The translations under genes and the position numbers were made by a program. The notes beneath the pieces are model-generated. The model was not told the origin of the DNA and made no database searches. It saw only the letters and a list, made by a program, of their open reading frames with translations. This document shows, piece after piece, positions 18,202 to 26,044 of a stretch of DNA of 64,000 nucleotides. This DNA comes from JAMCTM01 sp023473545 (GTDB lineage Bacteria > Patescibacteriota > Microgenomatia > Levybacterales > UBA12049): the NCBI GenBank assembly GCA_023473545.1, contig JAMCXO010000002.1, positions 1 to 64,000 of the forward strand, read 5' to 3'. The first letter of the stretch is position 1; every line of letters starts with the position of its first letter.

Positions 18202-19863
18202 CTATACCTCAATCACAATGGGAAGAACAAGCGGCCTGCGGTAAAAATCTTTAAACAAGCGTTTCGCTACCACATCGCCTAAAAGCCTTCTAATGTATAT
18301 CCAGTTGATAACCTTCTCATTCTTTACGCCTACTGCCTTCCTGAAATCCGCCCTCACCCTTTTTTCTAATCCCCCAAGGCTTCGAAGAGTAAAACCTTTA
18401 ATAATAATGTCTATTCTGCCGACTATCTTTGCCGAAACCGAATCAACCTGCGCCAGAACAATGACCATTCCGCCCTCTGAAAGCCGCTGCCTGTCCCTAA
18501 GGACAAAGCTCTCAATTTCTTCTCCTGAAATCTCATCAACGTAGACCTTTTTTACAGGCACTTTTTTGCCCGGCATTGCAGAGGAGCCGGTAAAAATTAC
18601 CTCCTGTCCGTCCTCTACCAGAAAAATGTCGTTTTTTCTATAACCAAGCTTTTGGGCCAGGTTTCTGTACAAAAGCATGTGCCTAAAAGAACCCCCAATC
18701 GGCAGAAGCTTTTTGGGCCTTACCAGGGATATAAGTTTTTCCATCTCGCCTAAAGAGGCATGGCCTGAAACATGAAAATCCCTAGTCATAGGGGAATAAA
18801 GCACGCGCGTTCCTTTCTTGGCAATCTCATCTACCAGTTCGTAAATAGATAATTCGTTTCCGGGAATCGGATCCGAGGAAAAAATAACCGTATCCGAATC
18901 AGACAATACAACGTTTCTCTGCGTGCCGTTAACAATCCTTGAGATTGCCGAATCCTCCTGTCCCTGAGTACCGGCAACTATCAAGGTAAGCGATGAGTCT
19001 AAATGATTTTTAAGATTATCTACCTCCACCTCCTCTTCATCCTTCAGGTCGAGGTAGCCTAATTTTTTACCCGCCTCTTTAATCTTCGCAAGAGAACGGC
19101 CTATAAAACATATTTTTCTGCCGGCTTTTCTGGAAACTTCTATTACCTGATTAAGACGCGCGATATTTGAGGAATAGGTCGTTACAATAAATTTACCTCT
19201 GCATTTTTCTATTTCTCTCAAAAAATTTTCTGTTATATTTATCTCGGAGGGGGTTTTCTCTAATCTCTCGGCTCCTAGACAATCAGACATTAAAGCCGCC
19301 ACTCCCGACCTAGCTAGTCTTTCTATTTTTTCATAATCCGTTTTTCTGCCGTCATACGGCGCGTCATCCAACTTAAAATCACTGCCGTGATAAAAATTAC
19401 CAACCGGCGTCTCGATAAAGATATGGGCCGTGTCCGGAATGGAATGGGTAACCCGTATAAAGCTTATTTTAAAATGCCCAACAGAAACAATCTGACTGTC
19501 AAAATCCACCGTTTTCGCTTCGGCTTTAACGCCAAACTCCTTTAGTTTCTCATTTGCCAAATAAGAAGTAAGGGTTGAACCGTAGATTGGAAAAGCGGGC
19601 AGCTGGGGCAGAACAAAAGGCAGGGCTCCGATATGATCTTCGTGTCCGTGGGTTAACACCATGCCCACAATTTTTTTCGATTTTAAAAGGGTTAATAAAT
19701 ATGAAACATCGGGAAACAAAAGATCTGCCCCAAGCATAGTTTCATCGGCAAAGCCTATGCCGCAATCAATAATCAGTATTTCATCTTTATAGATATAAAG
19801 ATACATGTTTTTTGTCACGTCGCCGACGCCTCCCAGAGGAATAAAAGAAATCTGGTTATCCAT
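18202..19863 (-). CDS. rnj: Ribonuclease J
   Basis: Metallo-beta-lactamase/beta-CASP ribonuclease with 5'-3' exo- and endonuclease activity. The zinc-binding motif VLTHGHEDHIGALPFVL is at about residues 72-88. FYHGSDFKLDD and SGHASLGEMEKLI mark the other metal and beta-CASP motifs. 553 residues is the normal length. It lies 3 nt downstream of the Lon-like ATPase gene and in the same leftward block as pnp, so RNA-decay enzymes are grouped here. Confidence 0.94.
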   Translation of the reverse strand: MDNQISFIPLGGVGDVTKNMYLYIYKDEILIIDCGIGFADETMLGADLLFPDVSYLLTLLKSKKIVGMVLTHGHEDHIGALPFVLPQLPAFPIYGSTLTSYLANEKLKEFGVKAEAKTVDFDSQIVSVGHFKISFIRVTHSIPDTAHIFIETPVGNFYHGSDFKLDDAPYDGRKTDYEKIERLARSGVAALMSDCLGAERLEKTPSEINITENFLREIEKCRGKFIVTTYSSNIARLNQVIEVSRKAGRKICFIGRSLAKIKEAGKKLGYLDLKDEEEVEVDNLKNHLDSSLTLIVAGTQGQEDSAISRIVNGTQRNVVLSDSDTVIFSSDPIPGNELSIYELVDEIAKKGTRVLYSPMTRDFHVSGHASLGEMEKLISLVRPKKLLPIGGSFRHMLLYRNLAQKLGYRKNDIFLVEDGQEVIFTGSSAMPGKKVPVKKVYVDEISGEEIESFVLRDRQRLSEGGMVIVLAQVDSVSAKIVGRIDIIIKGFTLRSLGGLEKRVRADFRKAVGVKNEKVINWIYIRRLLGDVVAKRLFKDFYRRPLVLPIVIEV

Positions 19864-19866
19864 AGA

Positions 19867-20973
19867 TTAGATCTGGGGCAAAAACTCCTTTATATTTGTG
19901 CTGTTTATAGTAATGGATTGGATCTTGCCTTCGACAATAAGCCTGGCGGTTTTTCGGCAGATACCATCTATTGTTCTTCCCAAACTTCTAATGCCCGAAT
20001 CAAATCCCAAAGGACGAATAATAAATGGCCAAAGATTGGGATCAATGGTTAACTGATTCGCCAAAAGCCCTGTTTCTTCTCTCGTCTTTGGAAAAAGATA
20101 ATCCCTGCCTATGATGATCTTTTCCTCATCCGTGTAAGAGGGCATCTGTATTATTTCGAGTCTGTCCAGAACAGCGTTTGAAATATTTGTGGTGTTATTA
20201 GCAGTAGCAATAAACAATACTTCCGATAAATCAAAAGGGAAATCTATGTAGTGATCTGTAAAGTTCATATTCTGCTCCGAATCCAAAAGCTCAACCAAAA
20301 CCCCCATTACATCGGACCTGGCATCGGAAGAAATCCTGTCCAGCTCATCCAAAAGGATGACACAGTTTTTTGTTTGGGCATGGGATAACCTTTTAACAAT
20401 GTAGCCGGGCTCGGCATCGGGAAAAGCGCGGGATTGACCCCGAAGCGCCCTGGCATCGCCCATTCCTCCAAAAGGAATCCTTTCAAACCTTCTGCCCAGA
20501 ACCTGAGCTACCGACGCGGCGAATGTTGTTTTTCCTGTTCCGGGCAAACCGACAAAACATAAAATAGGCGCCTTAGTAATATAAAACCCCTGTTTAAGAT
20601 TAAGCATAATAAGAGCCAAATACTCCAAGATCCTATCCTTTATATTCTGCATGCCGTAATGATTCTTGTCTAGAATTTTTTTGGCCATGTTTAAATCAAG
20701 AACATCCTGGCTTTTGTTATTCCAGGGGAGTCCGACCGCCCAATTTACGTAAGAGGCGGTTGACTCATATTCCAAGATATAGTTAGCGCTTAAAAACCCA
20801 GCGCTGGCCCTCAAAAGAGCCAGTCTCTGAATCCTTGAAATCAAATTATCTTTTAAATCCTTGGGAAGGATTGCCTTTTCTATCTTTTCTCCCAAGCGGC
20901 GGATTTGATCGTTAGTATCCTGTTTCAATTTAATCTGCGCGTCTGACGGGGTTGGTGTAGCGTTACTGTCCAT
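19867..20973 (-). CDS. Lon-like AAA+ ATPase without protease domain
   Basis: 368 residues that match only the middle of Lon. The helical segment before the motor ends in YVNWAVGLPWNNKSQDVLDL and KNHYGMQNIKDRILEYLALI. The AAA+ module follows: Walker A FVGLPGTGKTTFAASVAQ, Walker B VILLDELDRISSDAR and sensor-2 GIRSLGRTIDGICRKTA. The N-terminal substrate domain and the whole Ser-Lys protease domain are missing. The next gene begins 3 nt later, so no split protease fragment follows. It could act as an unfoldase or chaperone, or serve a separate peptidase; this is inference. Confidence 0.85.
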   Translation of the reverse strand: MDSNATPTPSDAQIKLKQDTNDQIRRLGEKIEKAILPKDLKDNLISRIQRLALLRASAGFLSANYILEYESTASYVNWAVGLPWNNKSQDVLDLNMAKKILDKNHYGMQNIKDRILEYLALIMLNLKQGFYITKAPILCFVGLPGTGKTTFAASVAQVLGRRFERIPFGGMGDARALRGQSRAFPDAEPGYIVKRLSHAQTKNCVILLDELDRISSDARSDVMGVLVELLDSEQNMNFTDHYIDFPFDLSEVLFIATANNTTNISNAVLDRLEIIQMPSYTDEEKIIIGRDYLFPKTREETGLLANQLTIDPNLWPFIIRPLGFDSGIRSLGRTIDGICRKTARLIVEGKIQSITINSTNIKEFLPQI

Positions 20974-21073
20974 AATTAATAATTAATATCTTACTACAAG
21001 TAAAATGTAAATGCTATTCCGACTTAATAGTAACAGGATTTGTTAAAGAAAGCGAGCGAATGGCCTTCAGATT

Positions 21074-23335
21074 CTAATAATGAGGTTTTTTAAATGGCCT
21101 TTCCCTTCTTGAGGAAGACTGGGATTCCCGCTGCCAGTTTCTCCCCCCTTGACTTTGATATCTTTCTCTTCTGAACTGCATCGACAGAGGATGTTCGCGT
21201 CTTTGGGAATCAGGCCTCTCTTTTTTCTGTCCAAAATCTTTGCGCATAGACAGGTTTATTCTGCCTTGTTCATCTATTTCCCTAACCGTTACCTTTACCC
21301 TGTCGCCAATCTTAACCAACTGATGAGGGTCATTGACAAAGCCGTCTGACATTTCGGATACGTGAACCATTCCTTCCTTCCCCGGTGTTAACTCTACAAA
21401 AGCGCCAAAAGGAAGAATCCTTTTTACTTCTCCTTCAAAGACCTCCCCCACGCCAATTTCCCGGGTTATACTTTCAATCCAGGCTACCGCCTGATCGAGC
21501 GAGTCCTTATCCGTTCCCGTAACCGTTACGGATCCGTCATCTTCAACGTCAACCGTTACGCCTGTTTTGGCCATGATGTTTTTTATGACCCTTCCGCCCG
21601 GACCAATCAGCTCCCCTATTTTATCTACAGGAATATGGATAAGCTTTATCTTAGGGGCGTAATCGGAAAGCTTTGATCTGGTGTCCGGCATTACCTGAAG
21701 CATTTTTTCAAGAATAAAAAGCCTGCCTTTCCTTGCCCTTTCCAGAATCTCTCCTATCTGTGTTATTGTTAGTCCTGGAATTTTTACATCAAGCTGAATT
21801 GCCGTAATGCCATCTCTTGTTCCCGCCACCTTAAAATCCATATCCCCTGAAAAATCCTCCAAACCAATAATGTCGGTTAGGATGACATACTGATCTTCGT
21901 TTGACACAAGCCCCATGGCAACCCCGGCAACAGGCTTTAAGATAGGAACACCCGCGTCCATCAAAGAAAGGGTTGATCCGCAAACAGAGGCCATCGAGGT
22001 TGATCCGTTGGAAGAAAGAATTTCCGATACCACTCTTATCGTGTAGGGAAACCTATCCTGATTTGGGACAACGGCGACAAGCGCCCTCTCGGCCAATGCG
22101 CCATGACCTATCTCGCGTCTTGAAGGAACACCAATCCGGCCTGTTTCCCCGACAGAATAAGGAGGCATAGAATAATGGTGTATATAACGCTTTGATTCTT
22201 CTCCTTCGGGAGACTCTATTAACTGCTCCATTCGCGGGGAGCCTAGTGTTACAACGGTTAAAGCCTGCGTATCTCCGCGCTGAAAAATCGCAGAGCCGTG
22301 AGTTCTGGGCAAAACCGAAACCTCGGAGGCTATTGGACGAATTTCATCTATGCCGCGGCCATCCGGCCTTTTGCCTTTAGCTATTATATTTTCCCTTACT
22401 GCGGCAAAAAATACCTTTTCAAAGGCCTTGGCAACCATTTTTTTATCTATTCCGCTTTCCGGATTAGAGATCTTTTCCGATTCAAAAATTGAATCTATGA
22501 TCTGTTCTTCCTCTGGGCTATTTGCTTCTTTCGAGGCGCTTTTAGGTATAAGGGCGGCGATTTCCGCCCCGTAGCTTTTCTTTATTTCGGAAACTAAATC
22601 CAAGAACAGCGGGTCTTTTTGCGCTATCTGTTTTTTCTTGCCTATCTTCTTGGCAATATCCTCTATAAAATTTATTACCTTGGCTGTCTCATCATGCGCC
22701 TTTTTTATAGCCGACAAAACGACTGTCTCGGACACATCCGAGGCGCCTGCTTCAATCATGACTGTTTTGTCTTTATTCTGCGACAAAACCATATCGAGTT
22801 CCGAAAGATCAATTTCTCCCTTGCCCGGATTAATAATGTACTCCTCGTTGCCGTTATCCTTTTCCTTAACATATCCAATCCTTACCGCCGCAACAGGCCC
22901 TGCCCAGGGAATAGAGGAAATACTAAGGGCAAAAGAGGTAGCAACTATAGACAAAATATCTGGCTCATTTTCTCCATCAACAGACAGCACGGTAACAATA
23001 ATCTGAACCTCTTTTGTGTATTCTTTTGGGAATAGGGGCCGTATAGATCTGTCTATCAGCCTTGCGGTTAAGATTGAATCATCGCTTGGCCTTCCTTCTC
23101 TTTTAACCCATCTGCTGCCCTTTATTCTTCCGCCCGCGTATAATCTTTCCACGTATTCTATAGTCAGAGGAAAATAGCCCAAATCCGGTCTTTCCTTGCC
23201 CTCCACCACTGTTACAAGAACCATGGTGTCTCCTAAACGCGCCAAAACAGAGGCGGTCGCCTGTTTGGCAACCTTGCCAATGGTAAGGGTTAAATTTTTC
23301 CCTCCAAATTCCAGATTAAATGATTGCTGTTCCAT
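21074..23335 (-). CDS. pnp: Polyribonucleotide nucleotidyltransferase (PNPase)
   Basis: Phosphorolytic 3'-5' exoribonuclease, 753 residues. Two RNase PH modules are visible: GDTMVLVTVVEGKERPD in the first, and GSAIFQRGDTQALTVVTLGS plus GDMDFKVAGTRDGITAIQLD in the second. A KH domain (IGELIGPGGRVIKNI) and an S1 domain (GEVFEGEVKRILPFGAFVEL) follow. The C-terminal tail is Arg/Ser/Gln-rich. It lies 8 nt after rpsO, the classic rpsO-pnp pair. Confidence 0.97.
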   Translation of the reverse strand: MEQQSFNLEFGGKNLTLTIGKVAKQATASVLARLGDTMVLVTVVEGKERPDLGYFPLTIEYVERLYAGGRIKGSRWVKREGRPSDDSILTARLIDRSIRPLFPKEYTKEVQIIVTVLSVDGENEPDILSIVATSFALSISSIPWAGPVAAVRIGYVKEKDNGNEEYIINPGKGEIDLSELDMVLSQNKDKTVMIEAGASDVSETVVLSAIKKAHDETAKVINFIEDIAKKIGKKKQIAQKDPLFLDLVSEIKKSYGAEIAALIPKSASKEANSPEEEQIIDSIFESEKISNPESGIDKKMVAKAFEKVFFAAVRENIIAKGKRPDGRGIDEIRPIASEVSVLPRTHGSAIFQRGDTQALTVVTLGSPRMEQLIESPEGEESKRYIHHYSMPPYSVGETGRIGVPSRREIGHGALAERALVAVVPNQDRFPYTIRVVSEILSSNGSTSMASVCGSTLSLMDAGVPILKPVAGVAMGLVSNEDQYVILTDIIGLEDFSGDMDFKVAGTRDGITAIQLDVKIPGLTITQIGEILERARKGRLFILEKMLQVMPDTRSKLSDYAPKIKLIHIPVDKIGELIGPGGRVIKNIMAKTGVTVDVEDDGSVTVTGTDKDSLDQAVAWIESITREIGVGEVFEGEVKRILPFGAFVELTPGKEGMVHVSEMSDGFVNDPHQLVKIGDRVKVTVREIDEQGRINLSMRKDFGQKKERPDSQRREHPLSMQFRRERYQSQGGRNWQRESQSSSRRERPFKKPHY

Positions 23336-23343
23336 AAAATAAA

Positions 23344-23613
23344 TTAATCCGCGGTCTTAATAACAGAAAGCATTTTTGATGATCTTTTTTTATCCACCTT
23401 AGCTAAAAAATTCATAAGCCTCCGTCTTTTCGAGATCATAGACAAAAGACCGCGCCTGCTTCTCATGTCGTGCCCATGCATTTTTAAATGCGATGTTACC
23501 TTGGTAATTCTCTCTGTTAAAAGGGCAATCTGCACTTCAGGACTGCCTGTGTCTCCTTTAACCGTTTGAAACTTTTCGATTATCTTCTTTTTGTCTACCG
23601 AACTAAGTGGCAT
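23344..23613 (-). CDS. rpsO: 30S ribosomal protein S15
   Basis: 89 residues with GDTGSPEVQIALLTERI and HDMRSRRGLLSMISKRRRLM, the conserved S15 helices that bind the central domain of 16S rRNA. AAGGAAG lies upstream of the ATG. The roughly 39-nt leader can form a small A/T hairpin (TTATTA/TAATAA); S15 is autoregulated through its leader in several bacteria, but nothing here proves it. Confidence 0.96.
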   Translation of the reverse strand: MPLSSVDKKKIIEKFQTVKGDTGSPEVQIALLTERITKVTSHLKMHGHDMRSRRGLLSMISKRRRLMNFLAKVDKKRSSKMLSVIKTAD

Positions 23614-23658
23614 AATACTCTAGCTTCCTTTTTATTAATCTTTAATAAGACAATTTCT

Positions 23659-23687
23659 ATTATATCACCTTTTTCTCCAACTCTCAA
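23659..23687 (-). promoter_or_regulatory. rpsO-pnp promoter
   Basis: On the minus strand TTGAGA (23682-23687), 17 nt, then a perfect TATAAT (23659-23664) with the extended TGA before it. Transcription should start about 39 nt before rpsO, so this mRNA has a leader with a ribosome binding site. Confidence 0.7.
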
Positions 23688-23834
23688 TGCATATTTCTCT
23701 AATCGTTCGAGGGCTCCCAAAACAGACATGGGGTTTTGGCAATTTTGATTAACCCTTTGCCTAAAATTTTATTTCTTTGGGAAATCCTAACCTATTGCCT
23801 GACTTATTGCCCTCAAGAATTGCCCTCAAGGTTA

Positions 23835-23863
23835 TTGACAACTAATAAATAATTCCTTAAAAT
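23835..23863 (+). promoter_or_regulatory. promoter of the DsbA-like gene, start-deciding
   Basis: TTGACA (23835-23840), 17-nt spacer, TAAAAT (23858-23863). The predicted transcription start is about 23870, so the upstream ATG at 23862 overlaps the -10 box and cannot be the start. ATG 23871 would begin a leaderless mRNA. Confidence 0.7.
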
Positions 23864-23870
23864 GTATCTC

Positions 23871-24818
23871 ATGCCGGCTAAAATAAAAAAGACAACTGCT
23901 AAAAAGGCTTCTTTGCCTAAACGGATTCAAGGCGCATCAAGACCTCAATTTTCTTCCGAAAAGATCATTGAGCCCGAATATTTAAGCGTAAATCAAAAAC
24001 AAACAAAACCCTACACCGCTATTCTTATAGTTCTGCTTATTGTTGCCGGATTTTTTATCGGCATGCTTTACACAAAAGTACAATACCTGGAAAAGAACCA
24101 GCAGGACAACCAAAAAACCACAACTGTGGGCACTGCCGCAGCCCCTGCCGGTATTGGACCTTTACATGTTGCCAAGGTAATTGGTATGGATCCTGCCAAA
24201 TTTAAATCTTGTTTAGAATCTAATAAATACGAGGCTCTTGTTAAGAGTGATCTTGCGGCCGGTCAAAAAGCCGGGGTGAACGGAACACCAACTACTTTTA
24301 TTGATGGTTATCCTATGGTAGGCGCTCAACCCTATTCTGCGTTTAAAACCTTCATTGACCAAGAGCTTGCTAAATCTCAAGGCGGAACCCTGCCGATCGC
24401 GATTGTAGGCAAGGCTTACGCAGATTCTAAGATTCTGGCGCAGGCAAATAATCCCGCTGGACAAGTCTCGGCAATTCCCACACCGGCCAGGGTATCGGTT
24501 GGGCTGGGACGGTTTCCGATCATGGGCAATAAAAACGCGCCGGTAACCGTGGTTGAATTCGCAGATTTCCAATGCCCCTTTTGCGAAAGATGGTTCAAGG
24601 ATGTAGAGCCGCAACTTATAAAAGACTATGTTAATACAGGCAAGATAAAGTTTGCCTATAGAAATTACGCGTTTTTGGGACAGGATTCTATCACCGCGGC
24701 AGAAGGCGCATATTGCGCTAACGAGCAGGGAAAATTCTGGGCTTACCACGATTTTATGTTTAACCACCAACAGCAGGAAAACTCCGGCTGGGCAAGTAAA
24801 GCAAATTTAGAAGAATAG
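23871..24818 (+). CDS. DsbA-like membrane-anchored protein with swapped halves
   Basis: 315 residues. A basic N-terminus and a membrane helix (residues 48-68) place the rest outside the cytoplasm. Next comes what is normally the second half of a DsbA domain: IGMDPAKFKSCLESNKY, the cis-Pro motif GVNGTPTTFIDG (TP at 139-140) and YSAFKTFIDQELAK. Only then, after a 45-residue linker, comes the usual first half: NAPVTVVEFADFQCPFCERW with the redox pair C235-C238. The protein stops inside the helical domain at ENSGWASKANLEE, exactly where the first half's text would continue. The order fits a circular permutation; a rearrangement or assembly error is the alternative. The convergent acyP gene ends 12 nt further on, leaving no room for a missing tail. 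Confidence 0.8.
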   Translation: MPAKIKKTTAKKASLPKRIQGASRPQFSSEKIIEPEYLSVNQKQTKPYTAILIVLLIVAGFFIGMLYTKVQYLEKNQQDNQKTTTVGTAAAPAGIGPLHVAKVIGMDPAKFKSCLESNKYEALVKSDLAAGQKAGVNGTPTTFIDGYPMVGAQPYSAFKTFIDQELAKSQGGTLPIAIVGKAYADSKILAQANNPAGQVSAIPTPARVSVGLGRFPIMGNKNAPVTVVEFADFQCPFCERWFKDVEPQLIKDYVNTGKIKFAYRNYAFLGQDSITAAEGAYCANEQGKFWAYHDFMFNHQQQENSGWASKANLEE

Positions 24819-24830
24819 GTCTATAAAATC

Positions 24831-25103
24831 CTAGGTTATTATCCGAAAATCCCGAAAGTCTTCTTTAATATCCTCCCGAATGACTTCAAGATTTTTTATC
24901 TCAGCCAAAAACGGTCCTTTCCCAGAAACCATAATCACTGTCTTGATATTTTTTTCCGAACCCTGAAAAAGCGCCTCTACCTTGTTATCCCGGGTATTTC
25001 TAACCCAACCGACAATTCCCAAATTTTCCGCGTTTTTCTTGATAAAACGTCTAAACCCAACCCCCTGCACGAAACCCGAAATAAAGATATGCGCCTGTTG
25101 CAT
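24831..25103 (-). CDS. acyP: Acylphosphatase
   Basis: 90 residues, hydrolysing acyl phosphates. The signature GFVQGVGFRRFIKKNAENL has the phosphate-binding Arg, and GWVRNTRDNKVEALFQG has the catalytic Asn. The length matches the family. It is last of a leftward run (endoQ-like, pth, an unknown gene, acyP) with short gaps. Confidence 0.94.
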   Translation of the reverse strand: MQQAHIFISGFVQGVGFRRFIKKNAENLGIVGWVRNTRDNKVEALFQGSEKNIKTVIMVSGKGPFLAEIKNLEVIREDIKEDFRDFRIIT

Positions 25104-25111
25104 GCTAAGAT

Positions 25112-25363
25112 TTATGATTTAAGTTCTTTCAACTTCCACATAAAAAGCGCGCCTTTATTCTTTGCTTTTGAATCCGAAACATAAGAAAGCGCTTTTTCCA
25201 AGACCGAACGGTGTACTGTTTTTGCCAATTTTATGTAAAGGCTTTTATGCTTTAAGTCATCCAGTTCCTCCGCCAAATAAATTCCAAATAACTGAAATTC
25301 TCGGGAAACATATTTATCTTTTGTTGGATTAAAGTCTTTAAGGATTTGTCTTATGGACTGCAT
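25112..25363 (-). CDS. Small hypothetical protein
   Basis: 83 residues, no family recognised. It is mostly charged and probably helical (REFQLFGIYLAEELDDLKHK, then LAKTVHRSVLEKALSYVSD), with no membrane segment or cysteine pairs. It lies 16 nt after pth and 8 nt before acyP in the same direction, so it is very likely a real, co-transcribed gene. Confidence 0.7.
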   Translation of the reverse strand: MQSIRQILKDFNPTKDKYVSREFQLFGIYLAEELDDLKHKSLYIKLAKTVHRSVLEKALSYVSDSKAKNKGALFMWKLKELKS

Positions 25364-25379
25364 ATTAAAAATATTAATA

Positions 25380-25997
25380 TTATTTAGTATTAAATCTGTT
25401 CATGGCGTAGTTAGGACCGTTTTCCAAGGCTTCCTGAATCGCCTTTGACCCTCTTTTTATAAGTTCCCTTACCTTTCCCCATTCCTGGGCGGTAAATTTA
25501 GACAGAACAAAATCCTCAACGTTTTTAACTCTTTGATTCTTGATTGTTGATTTTTGATTCTTCCGTCCTATCCCCATTCTAAATCGCCAGAATTTATCTG
25601 TCCCCAAGCTTTTTATTATTGAATCAATTCCATGATGCCCGGCCGATGCGCCGGCAAACCGAATGCGAATACTGCCCAAAGGCAAATCTATATCATCATG
25701 CACAACCCAGATATCGCTACTCTGCATCTTGTAATAGGCGGCAAGCAACTCAACTGACATGCCGGAATTATTCATATAGGTTTTGGGCTTGGCCAAAATT
25801 ACCTTTTCTGTTTGCCCGTGTTTTCTCTGCCATTCCATCTGAAAAACACTGCTCTTCATTTTTTTTTGGTCATTCCAGACAGTCTTCTCAACAGATTCAA
25901 AATCCTTTAAAAATCTTTCAACAATCATAAATCCCAGGTTATGTCTGGTTTTTTCGTATCTATCGCCCGGATTGCCAAGGCCGACAATCAGTTTCAT
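25380..25997 (-). CDS. pth: Peptidyl-tRNA hydrolase
   Basis: Recycles stalled peptidyl-tRNA. MKLIVGLGNPGDRYEKTRHN includes the catalytic His-Asn region, KPKTYMNNSG and HDDIDLPLGSIRIR follow, and GHHGIDSIIKSLG is the conserved loop. 205 residues. A 28-nt heptanucleotide array at 25532-25559 inserts a KNQKSTIKNQ peptide between the GIGRK region and the C-terminal helices, where the family is variable. The core is intact. Confidence 0.96.
   Translation of the reverse strand: MKLIVGLGNPGDRYEKTRHNLGFMIVERFLKDFESVEKTVWNDQKKMKSSVFQMEWQRKHGQTEKVILAKPKTYMNNSGMSVELLAAYYKMQSSDIWVVHDDIDLPLGSIRIRFAGASAGHHGIDSIIKSLGTDKFWRFRMGIGRKNQKSTIKNQRVKNVEDFVLSKFTAQEWGKVRELIKRGSKAIQEALENGPNYAMNRFNTK
25532..25559. repeat. 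heptanucleotide array in pth (4 units)
   Basis: Four units of NTTGATT in strict 7-nt register: TTTGATT, CTTGATT, GTTGATT, TTTGATT. In frame on the coding (minus) strand it gives a KNQKSTIKNQ-type peptide. Confidence 0.75.
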
Positions 25998-26044
25998 AAA
26001 TAATTTAAGATTTAATATTCATTTTCCTAAATTCCTAACGCGTG

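Noticed and set aside
23862..23870. Upstream ATG as start of the DsbA-like gene
   Set aside because: It overlaps the -10 box of a near-perfect promoter, so it would not be in the transcript.
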